Under the pieces are notes generated by a model. That model was not told the DNA's origin. It did not search any database and was given only the letters and a program-made list of their open reading frames with translations. This document shows, in pieces, positions 47,254 to 58,977 of a stretch of DNA of 64,000 nucleotides. The stretch covers positions 40,739,461-40,803,460 of the forward strand of contig NC_056005.1 in the NCBI RefSeq assembly GCF_018446385.1, read 5' to 3'. Position 1 is the first letter of the stretch, and every line of letters begins with the position of its first letter. Made by a program: the position numbers and the translations under genes. Origin of the DNA: Zingiber officinale. Taxonomy: Eukaryota; Streptophyta; Magnoliopsida; Zingiberales; Zingiberaceae.

Positions 47254-50151
47254 TGTTATGCCCCGGGAAAGTCCCTGCCAGAAAAAATTTCGACAACATC
47301 TCCCCTATACGGGTGACAATATGAAACTTATCTACATAGCTCTCAGGGCTCATAATCATCAGCCAACACCGCTGGAATATATATCATACAAAAAGGAAAT
47401 AATCCATGCAATTATAATATATCAGCCTCCGACTGTCATCACAATACGAAAAGAAATCGAAAACAACATCCAAACTTACCTCTTCTGCCGTCTGGCAGGT
47501 GCGTAGCAAAATATACCAAATAGAAACCCACCAAGCAAGCAAAAGACCAACCATTACAATGCCTTAAGAAAAACCATACAAATCCAGGGTGCAAAACTAA
47601 ATACAAGTCCGAAACACAGCTCTAAGAAAATAAACAGAATACCAAAAGACCAATACGTAAACTCTTATGACAAGGGGACTAGCAACTAGAACCTCCTGAC
47701 AGCTTCAACCTGAAATAGGAATAAATTAACGGTGTGAGTTCAATAACTCAGCGGATACTGGATAGACATGCATAATAAGATATAACTAACAGTAATAGTC
47801 ATGAGGTACAGTTTCCTGAACAAAAGTAAGAAATGCAGACTGAAAAGGCTGAAGAAACTGTACTCACTAGAACCTCCTATCCGAAAATAAGGGTCATCAG
47901 ACCAGATACAAAATGTCACCTGTATGCATGTCAATCATATGCAACCACCAAAATGCAACATATATAATGAAGCAAGCATAAACAATAAATGCAATCCATG
48001 CATATGATGCAAAAATGACATGACCACCCCTGACGTCAGTCAGCCATCTCACATGCGATGGTGAGATCGAATAGGTAGGGCTATGACAACTGTGCACTCT
48101 GCCATCACTGCTCCTGAGTGACCGAGTGGACAGGATGCTGTTGGAGTACACCTATCCTCCTACCCCAAATATAGTAGAGAGCCTAAGCTCTCTCTTTGTA
48201 TCATGGTCAAGGGGAGGGATCCCTTCCCGCTACATGTTGCAGTCATCGCTATCCATGAGCGGACCAGCGGAGCCCTGACAGAGCAAATTGTACATACCCT
48301 GCCTGATGTACCACTAACCTATGAGTGGTTATGTATGCAGATCATGTAACTAGCAATGTGCTCGATAATAATGGAGCCAATACTTACTCAGCATGAAATT
48401 ATGCAAGATGGTGCATGACACTACAACATGTAATTCCTGACCCCTCCATAATATATACCAAAAGGTAAAGAAATCCAACAAGGATCTAAGTATCATGAAA
48501 CTAGGTACACATGTCAGGTATGTCTAGTAACTAGTCCTGTATACAGTAAGGCAATGTATGTCACTACTTATATGATCATAAGTACACATGGCAAGAACAA
48601 AAGGATATAAGTCTAAATGCATAACAGATAATAACAAACAACGGCATGCTATAGGTATCAAGTAGTGACATACCAATGATAGCTAAAAACACAATCATTA
48701 CTACTAGCTATAAATTACTACGTATATCATAATGACAATATCAAAAAAGATAAGTCAAAGGTACCCACCTCAAAAGAAGATCATATCGGAACAAATCCCA
48801 CGTTGAGACGCTTACCTCGAATCAAAGTCCTGCAAATCACATAATGTATTTAGCTAATTACATACAAAGTAAATAGCTAAATAAACTCCCCACCTAATTA
48901 GAGCAACTCTCGTCGAACATGATTACGGATTAATCCATCAAAGTGGTTAGATTAAATTAAATCATCAATTAACTATAGTCATACCATAAACTTTCTAGAT
49001 TGAGGTTACCAATCATGAACTTTCCCCCAAAGTAGTAATTGAATGGGTTCAAGTTAACTTTTGGAAATCCCTTTGCAAGGAAACTATCCTCTCGACATCC
49101 TAATAACAGCCAACCCAATTAACATATCACAACCGCATTCTAACTCCTAATCAATGCTAACACAGGACAACAAAGCTTAGGTTAAAGTATTAATTACTTC
49201 GGCTTCTCTTCCTACAACTGGTTGCTGATCTACCAATGACTGATATGGCTCACGACACTAATAAGGAGACCATGATTGGCTTGGCTGGGCACAGCTGATG
49301 AGGATGGTGGCAACTAGTGAGCTAAGCTACCGATAGAAGCAAACGGCAGTAATGACCGCGAGCTACTGTGGTGGCTGGAACAGAGAAACGACGATGGTAG
49401 ATTTAGGTTTAGTGCATACCTTAAATTTGGCCATTGGAAACCCTAAACCAGTGATGGAAAGGAGGGTTCACGCGACTTGGATCAAGAGGGAAAGGGAATT
49501 TCGTAGGTGAACTCGAGCCCAAGCCGAATCTCCACTGCTCGGTGGCGATCCACTGGAGGAAAAGGTAGGCCGGCGGTGAAGACCAAACTAGAGCAGAGTA
49601 GATGACGCTAGGGCATGGAAGAGGGAGGCGGTGGTGGCTTCGGCTTCCGGTGAGTGCTTGGCGTTGGCGATGAGAAGAGGAGGCGACGCTGCGGCTTCAA
49701 GGTTGCAAGGGCGTTGTTGGCTGAGGAGAAGAGGAAGGAGACGACGCAAGGGAGAGGGCTTGTGGCCGGATCCACGTCGGTCACAAAGAGGAGAAGGCTT
49801 CACGAGAGGGGAGAAGGAGAGGAAATCGACGCGAGGATGGCTAGGGCACGGGATCGGGAGAAGAGAGGATCGATCGGGCGGAGGGGTGTGCGGCGGTGAG
49901 AGGAGAGAAAAATAATACTTATATAAATATATATACTTAGGTTTTTCTTAATCAACCCTTAAGTACATTTCTCAATCAACTCCCACCTTTGGGTATTCCA
50001 AATAGATTTTTTCCCAAGCCTATAAATGCATCTCCTTAACATACGTCATACAGACTCCGATTAAATCCTAGAAAATTTTTAAAAATTTCTAAAAATTTCG
50101 TTAAGGTTATTCCTCAAATAAACTTATTATTTTATTATTATTTGGGTGTCA
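47254..50151 (-). mobile_element. Long LTR, Tekay/Del-like (copy 2)
   Basis: The complete copy, about 2.9 kb. On the minus strand it runs from TGACACCCAAATAATAATAA to GGGGCATAACA. The GC-rich leader is at 49500-49910 and the TATA region near 49920-49937. It is inserted between the RNase H and the AT-rich 3' block of element C. I could not confirm a target duplication (GGGAA left; TATTT or, slightly further, AGGAA right), so the right boundary may be a few bases off. There is no internal region. Confidence 0.6.
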
Positions 50152-50263
50152 TATTTTATAGGAAATTTTTAGAAAACATAGGTAATGAATTTTCCTAGAA
50201 TTTGCAGATCACTTGAAAATTTATATGATAATAAGACTCCAAGTATATCATACACATTTCTAA

Positions 50264-53200
50264 TTTTCATCTTAAGTTGCTAAATTCAAGTTCTGATAAT
50301 GGTTTAGTATATATGTCAGCTAAATTTGATTTTGATTGAATGTAGTTAAGTTTAATGTTTCCATTGGCTACATGATCTCTTATAAAATGGTGTTTAACTT
50401 TTATATGTTTGGTTCTGGAATGATGCACTGAATTTTTGATTAAATTCATTGAACTTATGTTATCAATAAATATTTTTTTATTTTTATATTCTAAGTTAAA
50501 GTATTATAATGTGTGCATCATCTATAATAATTGGGATATACACTCACCCATAGCTATATATTCTGCCTCAATTGTAGAAAAAGTAACAAAATATTTTTTC
50601 TACTAAACTAGCTAAGACGTGATGTTTTAAGTAATTGACATTCACCACTTGTACTTTTTCTATCTAACTTACAACCAGCAAAGTCTGAGTTAGAATATCC
50701 TAAAAGTTCAAAATTAGTTGTTCTAGGGTACCACATTCTTATATTTTGTGTACCTTTTAGATACCTAAAAATTCTTTAAATATTTTTCAAATGGGATTCC
50801 TTAGCACAGATTTGATATCTAACACATAGACTAACTATAAATACTATATTAGGTCGGCTTGCAATTAGGTATAATAGACTACCTATGACACTTCTATAAT
50901 ACATAAGGTCTATAGATGTTCTATTTAGATCACTATCTATATTTTCATTTATTGCCATGGGTATTTTTATTTCTTTAGAATTATCCATTCTAAATTTTCT
51001 AAGTAGTTCCTTTATATATTTTTTTCTTAATAGACATAATTACCTTAATTAGTTTGTTTAATTTGTAATCCTAAGAAGAAAGTAAACTTACCTACTAGAT
51101 TCATTTCAAATTCTTGTTCCATTAGGCTTATAAATTCTTCTAGAAATTATGAATTTGTAGATCTAAAAATTATGTCATCGACATAAACTCGGGTGATAAA
51201 AATATCAAATTTAAGGGGTTTTACAAATAGGGTTGGGTTAATTCAACCTTGTTTGAATTTTTTTGAAATTAGATGGGTGGATAATCATTCATACCAAGTC
51301 CTAGATGCTTGTTTTTAGATCATATAAGGCCTTTTAAAATTTGCATACATAATCAGGATATTATAGATTTTCAAATCTAGGTGGTTATCCAACATATACT
51401 TCTTCTTTTATTAATTCATTCAAGAAGGCTGACTTAACGTCCATTTGGTAGAGTTTGAACCCTTTATAAGCTACATAACTTAGTAGCATTCTAGTAGACT
51501 CAAGTCTAGCCACTGGAGTATAGGTTTTATCATAGTCAAGTCCTATTTGACTAAACCCTTTGACTACCAATCTGGTTTTATTTCTAACAATTTCCCTCTT
51601 TTCATTTAACTTATTCCTAAACACCCATTTAGTTTCAATGAATTTTTTATTTTCGGGTAAAGGAACTAAGTCCTAGACTTTGTTTCTTTCAAATTGGGCC
51701 AGTTCTTCTTGCATGACAATAATTCAATTTGGGTCAAGCAGGGATTCTTCTACTATTTTGGGCTCAACCTTGGAACTTAAAGATATTTAACTTGGATTTC
51801 CAAATGATGATCTAGTTTGAACTCTTAGTTCTGGATCACCTATTATTTGTTCAATTTGGTGGTCTGTGTTAACTCTTATTATTTTAGATTTAGTTTGTGT
51901 TTATTCATTTTCTTATAGTTGATTTTGTTCATTTTCATATTTGTCTATTTGATTTAGGTTTTTTACTTGATCCCCCTAGATCAGTGCTAGCTCTAACAAA
52001 CTCAATTAATTGAGGTTGAGTTTGATTTGAGTTAGTTTCCTTAGAGTTAGATTCATCAAATGTTATATTTATTGTTTCTTCAATTATTAGGGTATTTTTA
52101 TTATAAACTCTATACCCTCTACTATTTTCAACTTTAGAGGTAAATTTTTATAAACATTCTCTTGTATTTAATAGGTAGACTGAACACCTAAATACTTTAA
52201 AATATTTGATATTAGGTAATTTATTATAATAAATTTCAAATGGAGATTTTATTATGTTTCTTATTTATTGTGGTTCTATTTTATACATAGTACGCTGTAC
52301 TAACAGCTTCCGCCCAGAAATATTTTGGTAGTTGATATTCATTAAGTATTGTTCTAGTGGCTTCTTGGAGGGTTCTATTTTTTTTAACTATTCTATTTTG
52401 TTAAGGTGTATTGGGACACGAAAATTCTTGATGGTACCCATTTTCTAAGCAGAATTTAGTGGACCTATGGTTTTTAAATTTCCCACCATTATCACTCCAA
52501 ATTCTTTTGTTTTTTAAAGTCTTTTTCATTTTCAATTTATTTACAAAAATTACTAAATATTTCAAATATTTCATCTTTATTTTTCTTTAAATTTTTCCCA
52601 CGTGAATCTTGAGTAATCATCAATTATTACTAGATAATATAAACTTTCATTAATAGATTTAATCCCATGTGAGTCAAATAAATCTAAGTGTAATAATTCA
52701 AGTGTTAAATTGGTTTGAGTTTGATTTGTTGGTTTGTGGATTGATTTGATTTGTTTTCCTTGTTGACAAGTATTATAATTTGTTGAGTCTAAGTTAGATA
52801 GTTTTGGTAGTCCTCTAACTAAGTCATTTAGTTTGGTGAGGTTTCTAAAGTGAGTGTGGGATAGTCTCCTATGTCATAGCCAGGTTTCTTCCTTTTGTGT
52901 CAGGTGATACTTAAGTGAGGAGCTAGCTAGATTAATTGTGTAAATATTATTATTCCTAAATCCTTTTAATTTTATTGTAGGGTATTTCATATATTTAATT
53001 AAATATTTAGTGGATATAAACCTAATCTTATACTCTGAATGAGACAATTGACTAACACTGAGTAAGTTGAATTTGAAATTTTTTAATAAATAGTACTTTA
53101 TGAATAATGAAATTAGATTCTAGTTTAATGTTACCTATTCTAATTACCTTAAATTTTCATTGTTTCTAAAGACAACTGTTTCTAGTCTTTTGAAAGTCAA

Positions 53201-53280
53201 TTCTATGAATATCATTTAATCCCCGATTATGTGTAGGGAGCAACCACTGTCCAATATCCATTTAGATTCCTACAAAGAGT
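50264..53280 (-). pseudogene. Element C pol: protease, integrase, RT, RNase H remnants
   Basis: Reading the minus strand from right to left: protease motif KWILDSGCSLHIIG near 53225-53270. GAG-pre-integrase and zinc region follow (HRRLSHTHFRNLTKL, near 52800-52870). Integrase core phrases are SDNGGKF near 52480 and KYFWAEAVSTAY near 52283-52321. RT shows TRLVVKGFSQIGLDYDKTYT and DVKSAFLN (51385-51624) with YVDD at 51174-51185. The RNase H end has HHSRTKHIKVKHHFIRDHV and LADIYTKPLSE (50267-50449). Many stops and shifts interrupt the frame, so it is inactive. The wording matches Sirevirus-type Ty1/copia. Confidence 0.88.
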
Positions 53281-54177
53281 AGGAGTAAAAAAGTTTAGCT
53301 TAAATGTTAACTTATTTTAATTTTAATTTAATTTAAATTTAATTTAATTTAATTTAGTTTCAATTTTAATATTAATATTAATATTAATTTAAATTTAATT
53401 TAATTTAATTTAGTTTTAATTTAATTTAGTTTTAATCAATCCTTATTCATCTCATCCGATCTATATTTTCAATCAGGGAATCCTATAATTTTGTGAGATG
53501 AGTTAAATTTAAATTTCAGGGTTTAGTTTAACTTACATTAGATTCAAGTTTAGCATTGGATTCAACAAATAAATATTTTTTGGATAAATGTCTAAGCTGT
53601 GGTAAGTCACCTAAGCATCATTAGAGTAACTATACCTTTAAAATTTTTTAAATAGTCTTATCCACTGAAATTAGTACAAAACTTTGGTCTAACCAACTGC
53701 ATTAGTAAGGGGTAGCTTCAGTTAGTTCCACTAAGCCAAATGCATCAAGTCGAAGACATATCTTCCTAGACATGCATAGATAAAGCTTTCCTAACCTACT
53801 ATCATCCAAAACTTCTCATGTATTATTTGTTAAGTTAAATTTTTATCCCTAATTAAACTAGTCCTAATTACCAGCTAGGTAAATTATTGTCTTGGAGGTG
53901 CCTACTAATTTGGAGCTTCCTCCTGAATTATTAAACTTGAGTTTAAGTTTTAGGTTTGTGTCAATTTGCTTTATAGTTATAATAAACTTGATTATAGTTT
54001 AAGTTTGGATTAATTGCGTATTTATTTAATTTAGATTTAGTTTTTGATTTATTTAATTTAATTTTATTTTTTTAGGTTTGAATTTAGCTTAGAAGGTTTA
54101 ATTTTTGAGATTAATGTTGAGTTATTTAGATTTAACTTAGAAGGTTTAAGGTAGTATCGCTACAAGAAAAACTCTCA
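53281..54177 (-). other. Element C region between protease and gag, decayed
   Basis: AT-rich sequence with a low-complexity TTTAATTTAA run at 53310-53435. No clear domain remains. TAT at 54175-54177 is the left target duplication of the CACTA element. Confidence 0.5.
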
Positions 54178-54592
54178 TAGACATCGGTGGAACAACAACG
54201 GTTTTAAGCAAAAATCGATGTCTTTGAGTATTTTACACCAGTTTTTCCAAAAACCGGTGTCTATGAGCGCAGATTTTCACTCATAGACATCAGGTTTTTA
54301 GGCGATGTTTATGAGCGCATTTTTTTCGTTAATAGACACCGATTTTAACAGCGGTTTTTAAAACCCGGTGTCCATGAACCAAAATTTTGGCAGACTTTCT
54401 TAGCACGCTTTCTTTTGGGCTTCTCCTTGCCCACCATAAATCGAAACCCTAATCCTCATGCGCCGATCCTGCTCCTCAGGCGCTTTCTTTTGCCTCCCGC
54501 TCCTCAGGCGCTGATCCCAGCTCCCCCCGCCAACTGCACTCCTCCCAGCCCCCGGTGTCGTCCCGTAAATCGAGTCCCTCCCGCTCTTTCGC

Positions 54593-54880
54593 GATGTGCC
54601 CGTACTCAAGCGCCAGGCGCTCTTTCTCCGTAAACTCCGGATTTGCTCTATGCTCTTCGACTTCTCCGACACGCTCAAGTCGGCCCGCGAGAAGGAGGTG
54701 AAGCGGCAGACGCTGTCGGAGCTTGTCGACTTGGTGCAATCTGGCTCCGGCCGGCTCAACGAGCAGGTACAGGAAGAGCTCGTCCATACTATGGACGTCA
54801 ATATCTTCCGCAGTCTCCCTCTGACTTCCCATGAAAACATCGACGTCGAGCCCACCGATCCGGAGGAGGAGGACCCCTAC
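54593..54880 (+). pseudogene. PP2A regulatory subunit B' (B56) gene fragment
   Basis: The plus strand encodes LKRQALFLRKLRICSMLFDF, SDTLKSAREKEVKRQTLSEL, VDLVQSGSGRLNEQVQEELV and then HENIDVEPTDPEEEDPY. This is the start of the conserved HEAT-like repeat domain of plant B' subunits, which direct the PP2A phosphatase to substrates. The open frame continues past 54880 into unrelated residues; an AG|GTGGGT at the edge may be a donor site. Only about 95 of roughly 500 residues are present, so it cannot be a working subunit. The sequence is GC-rich, without stops, and well conserved, which suggests recent capture or continued selection (inference). Confidence 0.92.
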
Positions 54881-54899
54881 AGGTGGGTGCACCGAGACG

Positions 54900-55630
54900 A
54901 GTGCTTAATTTTTTTTTTTCATTTTGTTTGCTGGGCGTATGATTTGAAGGCGAAAGAGAGCGTCCTCCCTCACACGCTGCTGTTGCCTTCTCTTCCCGTA
55001 GTGCGCTGCTGCTGCTATTTTTGAGCTTTTTGTCTGCCTGGCTGCATTATTTTCACTCCCTGCATCGTCGGATTTTGAGCTTCTTGAACTTGGCTTCGGA
55101 TTCAACCTCAGATTCTGGGTTGCTTTGCTTCAGGATTAAAGTTTTAGATCCCATACCTTGTGAAGAAGGGTCAAAAGTCCCTTTCTTTTTTTCTTTGTCC
55201 TTCTCTCTTTCCTTCTGATTTGGGTATCCGACTGTGTCTTCGATCTGTTGTATGTGCAAAGCTCGTGAGTAATGTAGCACATTAGGAATATTAGATCACA
55301 TCTGCTTGTTCTAGCCCATGCATAGCTTTGTCTTCTTTCTTCTTTCTCCTTGCGAGTTAGTATTTCTTGACCCTCTTTCTTCCCTAGACCTCTTCAATAG
55401 ACCTCTTTCTTCCCACGAGGTTCAGATTGCCGCAGGTCCTTGGGAGTGTTTGGCAAGCTAACTTACAGTCACTGCATGAAGGAGTGCTGCAACGATGAGA
55501 GATGATGATCCAAAGAAAAGCAAGGTTTTTTTTTGCAAGATAAAAAAATAATATATTTCTCTTCTTTAGTTCTATTTTCTTCATCTCTAAGATGGTTGAT
55601 TTGGGCATGCTTTGTTCCCTCACTTTCTTG
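54900..55630 (+). other. Non-coding cargo between captured fragments
   Basis: T-rich sequence with CTGCTGTTGCC/TTTGTCTTCTTTC stretches, compatible with captured 5'-UTR or intron of the next gene piece. No supported coding sequence. Confidence 0.35.
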
Positions 55631-55725
55631 GGAGCAGCTGTCTTGGTCCAAGGCCTTTGATAAAAAATGGTTCAACATCAAGAGCAAAGGTCAGGATAAC
55701 CATGTCGATGAGATTGCTAGCAAAG
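55631..55725 (+). pseudogene. Probable type I inositol polyphosphate 5-phosphatase N-terminal exon
   Basis: The plus strand reads EQLSWSKAFDKKWFNIKSKG and then QDNHVDEIASK, followed by a GTGTGC splice donor at 55726. The W-S-K...KKWFNIKSK pattern with an acidic stretch after it recalls the N terminus of plant type I inositol polyphosphate 5-phosphatases (R-KWFNIKSK). The catalytic domain is absent. Assignment rests on a short motif and needs a database search; the exon-like boundary is clear. Confidence 0.5.
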
Positions 55726-56320
55726 GTGTGCCTGATCTCTTCTTCTTATTCAGTTCCAGTTTATTTTAATTTTAATACAGTTAGAATATTTTTTTCTAGA
55801 TTAATTGTTTTTGTTGGTCATCATATTCTATTGTTGTTATGTGTTTGGTGCTTTATGATTTGTTTGTTTATGATTGTGAACTTGTTTTAATTGATTAAGG
55901 GTACAATTGTTATATATACGTATTGATATTAGTAATTCTTAATTTAATATTCTCCTCTATTGTAATATTATTTTAATGGTGATTGTCTGAGCCTTTGGCT
56001 AGGTGTTGGGTTGTGGGTCAACCGCCTGCTATCTGGAACCATCTTTTAGTACCTTATGTTTCGACATATTGTTTCTATCAGGCATAATGTTAGTACTAAA
56101 TAAATATTTATGTTATGCTTGTTTATACAAGACGTGCATGCGAGTTCAACTTTCTTTATGCTTTAAGCTTGATAGCCTATCAGACAAACTTTTTCTATTA
56201 TAATGTTACTTATAAGCAATTCATGTTTACAAAGGTTTCATGATGAAGATTACTTAAATGATTATTTGTATTATATGCAGTACTGGATAAACTTGATTAT
56301 TCTATTGTAATGCAATATCT
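55726..56320 (+). other. Non-coding cargo (probable intron)
   Basis: AT-rich, with no conserved coding signal. It starts at the donor of the preceding exon. The downstream exon comes from a different gene, so the two captured pieces join somewhere inside this stretch. Confidence 0.35.
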
Positions 56321-56327
56321 GATTCTG

Positions 56328-56574
56328 GACAGAATCATGAGGTGGATAGAGGAGGAAGAAACACTACAATATCTGATTCTGGACATGGGCGGTAAGCCTT
56401 CTTTCTTGTTGAAAATAATTATTATCAGGTTCAGATGATATCAAATTAAGGAAAATAGTAAAATAAAAATAACCAGTTTTTGCACTTTTGAGCACAGGAG
56501 TGACTTCCATTGACAGTGATGGGATTGGCATGCTAGTAGAACTCCACAAACATGTAGAAAGAAGAGGCATCAAG
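56328..56574 (+). pseudogene. Sulfate transporter STAS-domain fragment (two exons)
   Basis: Exon 1 (to 56391) encodes RIMRWIEEEEETLQYLILDM and G. An intron with GTAAG and CACAG ends spans 56392-56497. Exon 2 (56498-56574) encodes GVTSIDSDGIGMLVELHKHV and ERRGIK, followed by a GTATAG donor. Joined across the intron they read as the STAS domain of plant SULTR sulfate transporters, the cytoplasmic C-terminal regulatory domain. Phase is conserved and there is no stop. The 18 bases CAATATCTGATTCTGGAC occur twice, at about 56311 and 56368; only the second fits the family, so the first looks like a duplication at the capture junction. Confidence 0.78.
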
Positions 56575-56882
56575 GTATAGTAAGGAATCAAATTAAAGAA
56601 TATAGAATCATGTTGTTTGTTCCCTTTCCTACTTGTGGAAGCTTTTAGTATATATACATGCACTTTGACACGAATTAGGTTTAAGAATGAAGGAAGAATC
56701 TTTCATTTTGTTCTTTTGAAAATTTATTATATTAATATAAGTAGAATCTTTTTGAAGATAGTGTGAATAAATTATTTTATATATTCCAAGAAAAATCATA
56801 ATAATTTGCTATACACCATGCATCACTATATTTAGCTTCTTTCGAATAAGTTGCCTTATAACAGATTATTTCAAATGTGCAG

Positions 56883-57310
56883 ATCAAAGAAGCTGAGCAA
56901 ACAAGTAAAAATTACCAGCAAAAGGTTATTTATCTCATTTTCAATCTCTATTTGAGTAGAATTTATAGCATCTTTAATTTCCCTTATGTAAGCAACAAAC
57001 TGCTTTATATTCATATTGAATATTTTATTCTATTCAGTAAGAGAACTGAAGAATCAATTAAATGGTGAGAGGACAACCAAGAAGGATGTTGCAAAGTTCC
57101 CAAAGCCTCTAGTGGCTCCTTTAAGATGGAGGCCTCCTTTACAAAGAATCACCAATCAGTTGTCACCCTCAGGACATCAAATAAGCAAAGGTACCCATCC
57201 AGTAATAGATAAAGAGAATTGTCTATTAACAAATAAAACTACTGGGGAAGATTTAGTTAAATCTCTGCACAGAGCAAGAAGGATAACATTGGCACCAGTA
57301 AGAAGAATAT
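56883..57310 (+). pseudogene. Kinesin-like C-terminal fragment (two exons)
   Basis: Exon 1 (56883-56924, after GTGCAG) encodes IKEAEQTSKNYQQK. An intron with GTTATT and TTCAG ends leads to exon 2 at 57038 (VRELKNQLNGERTTKKD). It continues with FPKPLVAPLRWRPPLQRITN and ends SLHRARRITLAPVRR. A coiled-coil KVRELENQL-type segment followed by a proline-rich PLAP..RPPLRRITN block is seen in C-terminal regions of some plant kinesins. No motor domain is present. The frame is open across the splice. Family assignment is by recall of motif style and is tentative. Confidence 0.5.
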
Positions 57311-57857
57311 TTGTGTACTATCTATTACCTTTTGATATTGTAAGAAGAATAGTTATGTGTAATTTGTGGATACTGACTTGATGTGCACAATATCTATTAT
57401 CTTTTTATGTTGTAAGAAGAATATTTATGTGTTGGTTATATGGATATTGACTTGGTGTGTTTAGATACATCGGTGCATTTTTATTTGTGATTTTCCTAAT
57501 GAATTAATAATATTAACTTAATTTTATGATTTGCTTGGTGATAATATTGGTTTTTCACTATTTCGAAAATTGAATTTGTGTCGTTAAACAATACTGATAT
57601 TACATCGATTTTCCACCGCTGCAAAACCGGTGTCATTAACTAATATTACATCGGTCGTATACTGCTTCCAAAACTGGTGTTATTAACATATAATATTACA
57701 TTGGTTTTACACCCGATGTCGTTAAGTGATACTACATCGGTTATAACCCGATGTCTAAAATGGCAGACCTTTTACATCGCCTTCATAGACATTGGTCAAA
57801 AATGTAATAGACAGCGGTGGAAAACCGATGTCTATGAGGGTTTTTCTTGTAGTGTAT

Positions 57858-58977
57858 ATTTTATTTTTAGGTACATAGTATTGATTGAGTCCTACTTACT
57901 TGGTTAGACAAGCTTACGGAACCCAAGCTTTAGTTAATTTTTTATTTTGAGTTAGGGTTAGAAATGATTTAAAGGTAGATTAGACTTGTATCCAAGTCCA
58001 GATTTGTTGTACATAGCTCTTTGGGATCCAAGTATCATGTTTAGATACTTAGATCATGAGATAAACTTTTCCAACTATTCTTTTATTTCTTTAACTTAAC
58101 TTTTCATGACAGAATTTTCTTTCTCAAGGTTTGTAGCTTGAGTTGAATTTCTATCTTGAATTTGGTCAGTTAAGGAGGTCAAGGTCAGTTGTTCCTTAGG
58201 AATGTTATTTTCCTTAAGGAGGAGTTTAGTGTGTTCCTCAGTTTTTGTTAGTTTTTTATTTAAGCAGGATATTGCTTTAAAATAATTTGTAGTATAATTA
58301 AAATTTGACCCAGTTGGTTCATCTGAATCGGATGTAAATTCGTTGTTTGACTCATATTTAGACTCATGTTCTTAATCTGATTTGTTTTCTGTTGCCATCA
58401 TCTTTGGTTCATTCGCTTCCAATCCGCCCAAGGAAGGCTCATCCCAAGTCATCTTGAGTGCCTTCTTCTGCTTTGTCTTCCTCGTCTTATCTTCGTTAGG
58501 GCATTCATGTTTGAAGTGCCCTTTCTTATTGCAGCCGTATTACCTGATGTTCACCTTTGAGTTATTGGATGTGGACTTGGGCATCTTCTTCATGTCGCAT
58601 TTAGAGAAGTTTCTCTTGTATCTAGTGAACATTTTCCTTGCCATGTTCACTAGCTGCTCTTCTTCATCTGATTCTGAGTCAGACTTAGTTTTCACCTCGG
58701 GATTAGCTTGGGTTTGTACTTTGGCTTCCTTCGAAGTACCTACAAGAAACACAATTTCTTTCTCAACCTTTGTGGAGTTAGTTTGTTCATGTAGCTCTAA
58801 TTCACAAAACAACTCATCTAATTTCAACTTTGAAAGGTTCCTCAAAACCTTATAGGCATCTATGATTGATGCCCATAGTGTGGTTTAAAGAAATGAGTTC
58901 AAAGTGTTCCTAATAATGTGGCGATTCTTGAGTTGATGTCCGATCATATGCAGGCCGTTGAGGATATCCTTGATCCT
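57858..58977 (-). pseudogene. Element C gag remnant
   Basis: The minus strand from 58977 reads RIKDILNGLHMIGHQLKNRH and, after a stop, IDAYKVLRNLSKLKLDELFC. It continues KSDSESDEEEQLVNMARKMF and then the zinc knuckle CNKKGHFKHEC near 58505-58535. The tail is KALKMTWDEPSLGGSEANEP, near 58400-58460. This is the Sirevirus/Ty1-copia gag. The N-terminal part is displaced by insertion of element H at 58978. Stops near 58885 and 58540 inactivate it. 57858-58385 has no clear domain. Confidence 0.85.

Larger units (their letters stand above)
54178..57854 (+). mobile_element. CACTA transposon with four captured gene fragments
   Basis: The ends are CGCTACAAGAAAAACTCTCA (left) and, reverse-complemented, CACTACAAGAAAAACCCTCA (right). 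The first base pairs differ by one change; both continue TAGACATCGG. Exact TAT triplets flank it (54175-54177, 57855-57857), as expected for CACTA elements. Subterminal repeats (ACATCGG/CCGATGT, ACCGGTGTC) fill 54185-54400 and 57590-57850. No transposase is present. The interior carries pieces of four unrelated host genes, all readable on the plus strand. Host exon boundaries and introns are retained, so capture was at DNA level. Confidence 0.93.
45163..58977 (-). mobile_element. Sirevirus (Ty1/copia) element C, minus strand, decayed
   Basis: A truncated 3' LTR (45163-45910) abuts a polypurine tract, AAAAAGGGGAAAAT on the minus strand (45911-45924). Upstream on the minus strand come an AT-rich non-coding block, RNase H, RT, integrase, protease and gag, the Ty1/copia order. 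It contains the Tekay-like LTR copy 2 (47254-50151) and the CACTA element (54178-57854). Gag is cut at 58977 by Athila element H; the 5' LTR lies outside the window. Many stops and shifts mark it as old. Confidence 0.82.

Noticed and set aside
47258..47506. 82-codon plus-strand frame
   Set aside because: Lies at the LTR terminus on the antisense side; its start overlaps the conserved end motif and similar frames in copies 1 and 3 are not open over the same span.
49588..49915. Open frames of 71-94 codons on both strands
   Set aside because: Same GC-rich LTR leader as at 1-600; no conservation of reading frame between copies.
58382..58855. 157-codon plus-strand frame
   Set aside because: Antisense shadow of the Sirevirus gag with its zinc knuckle on the minus strand.
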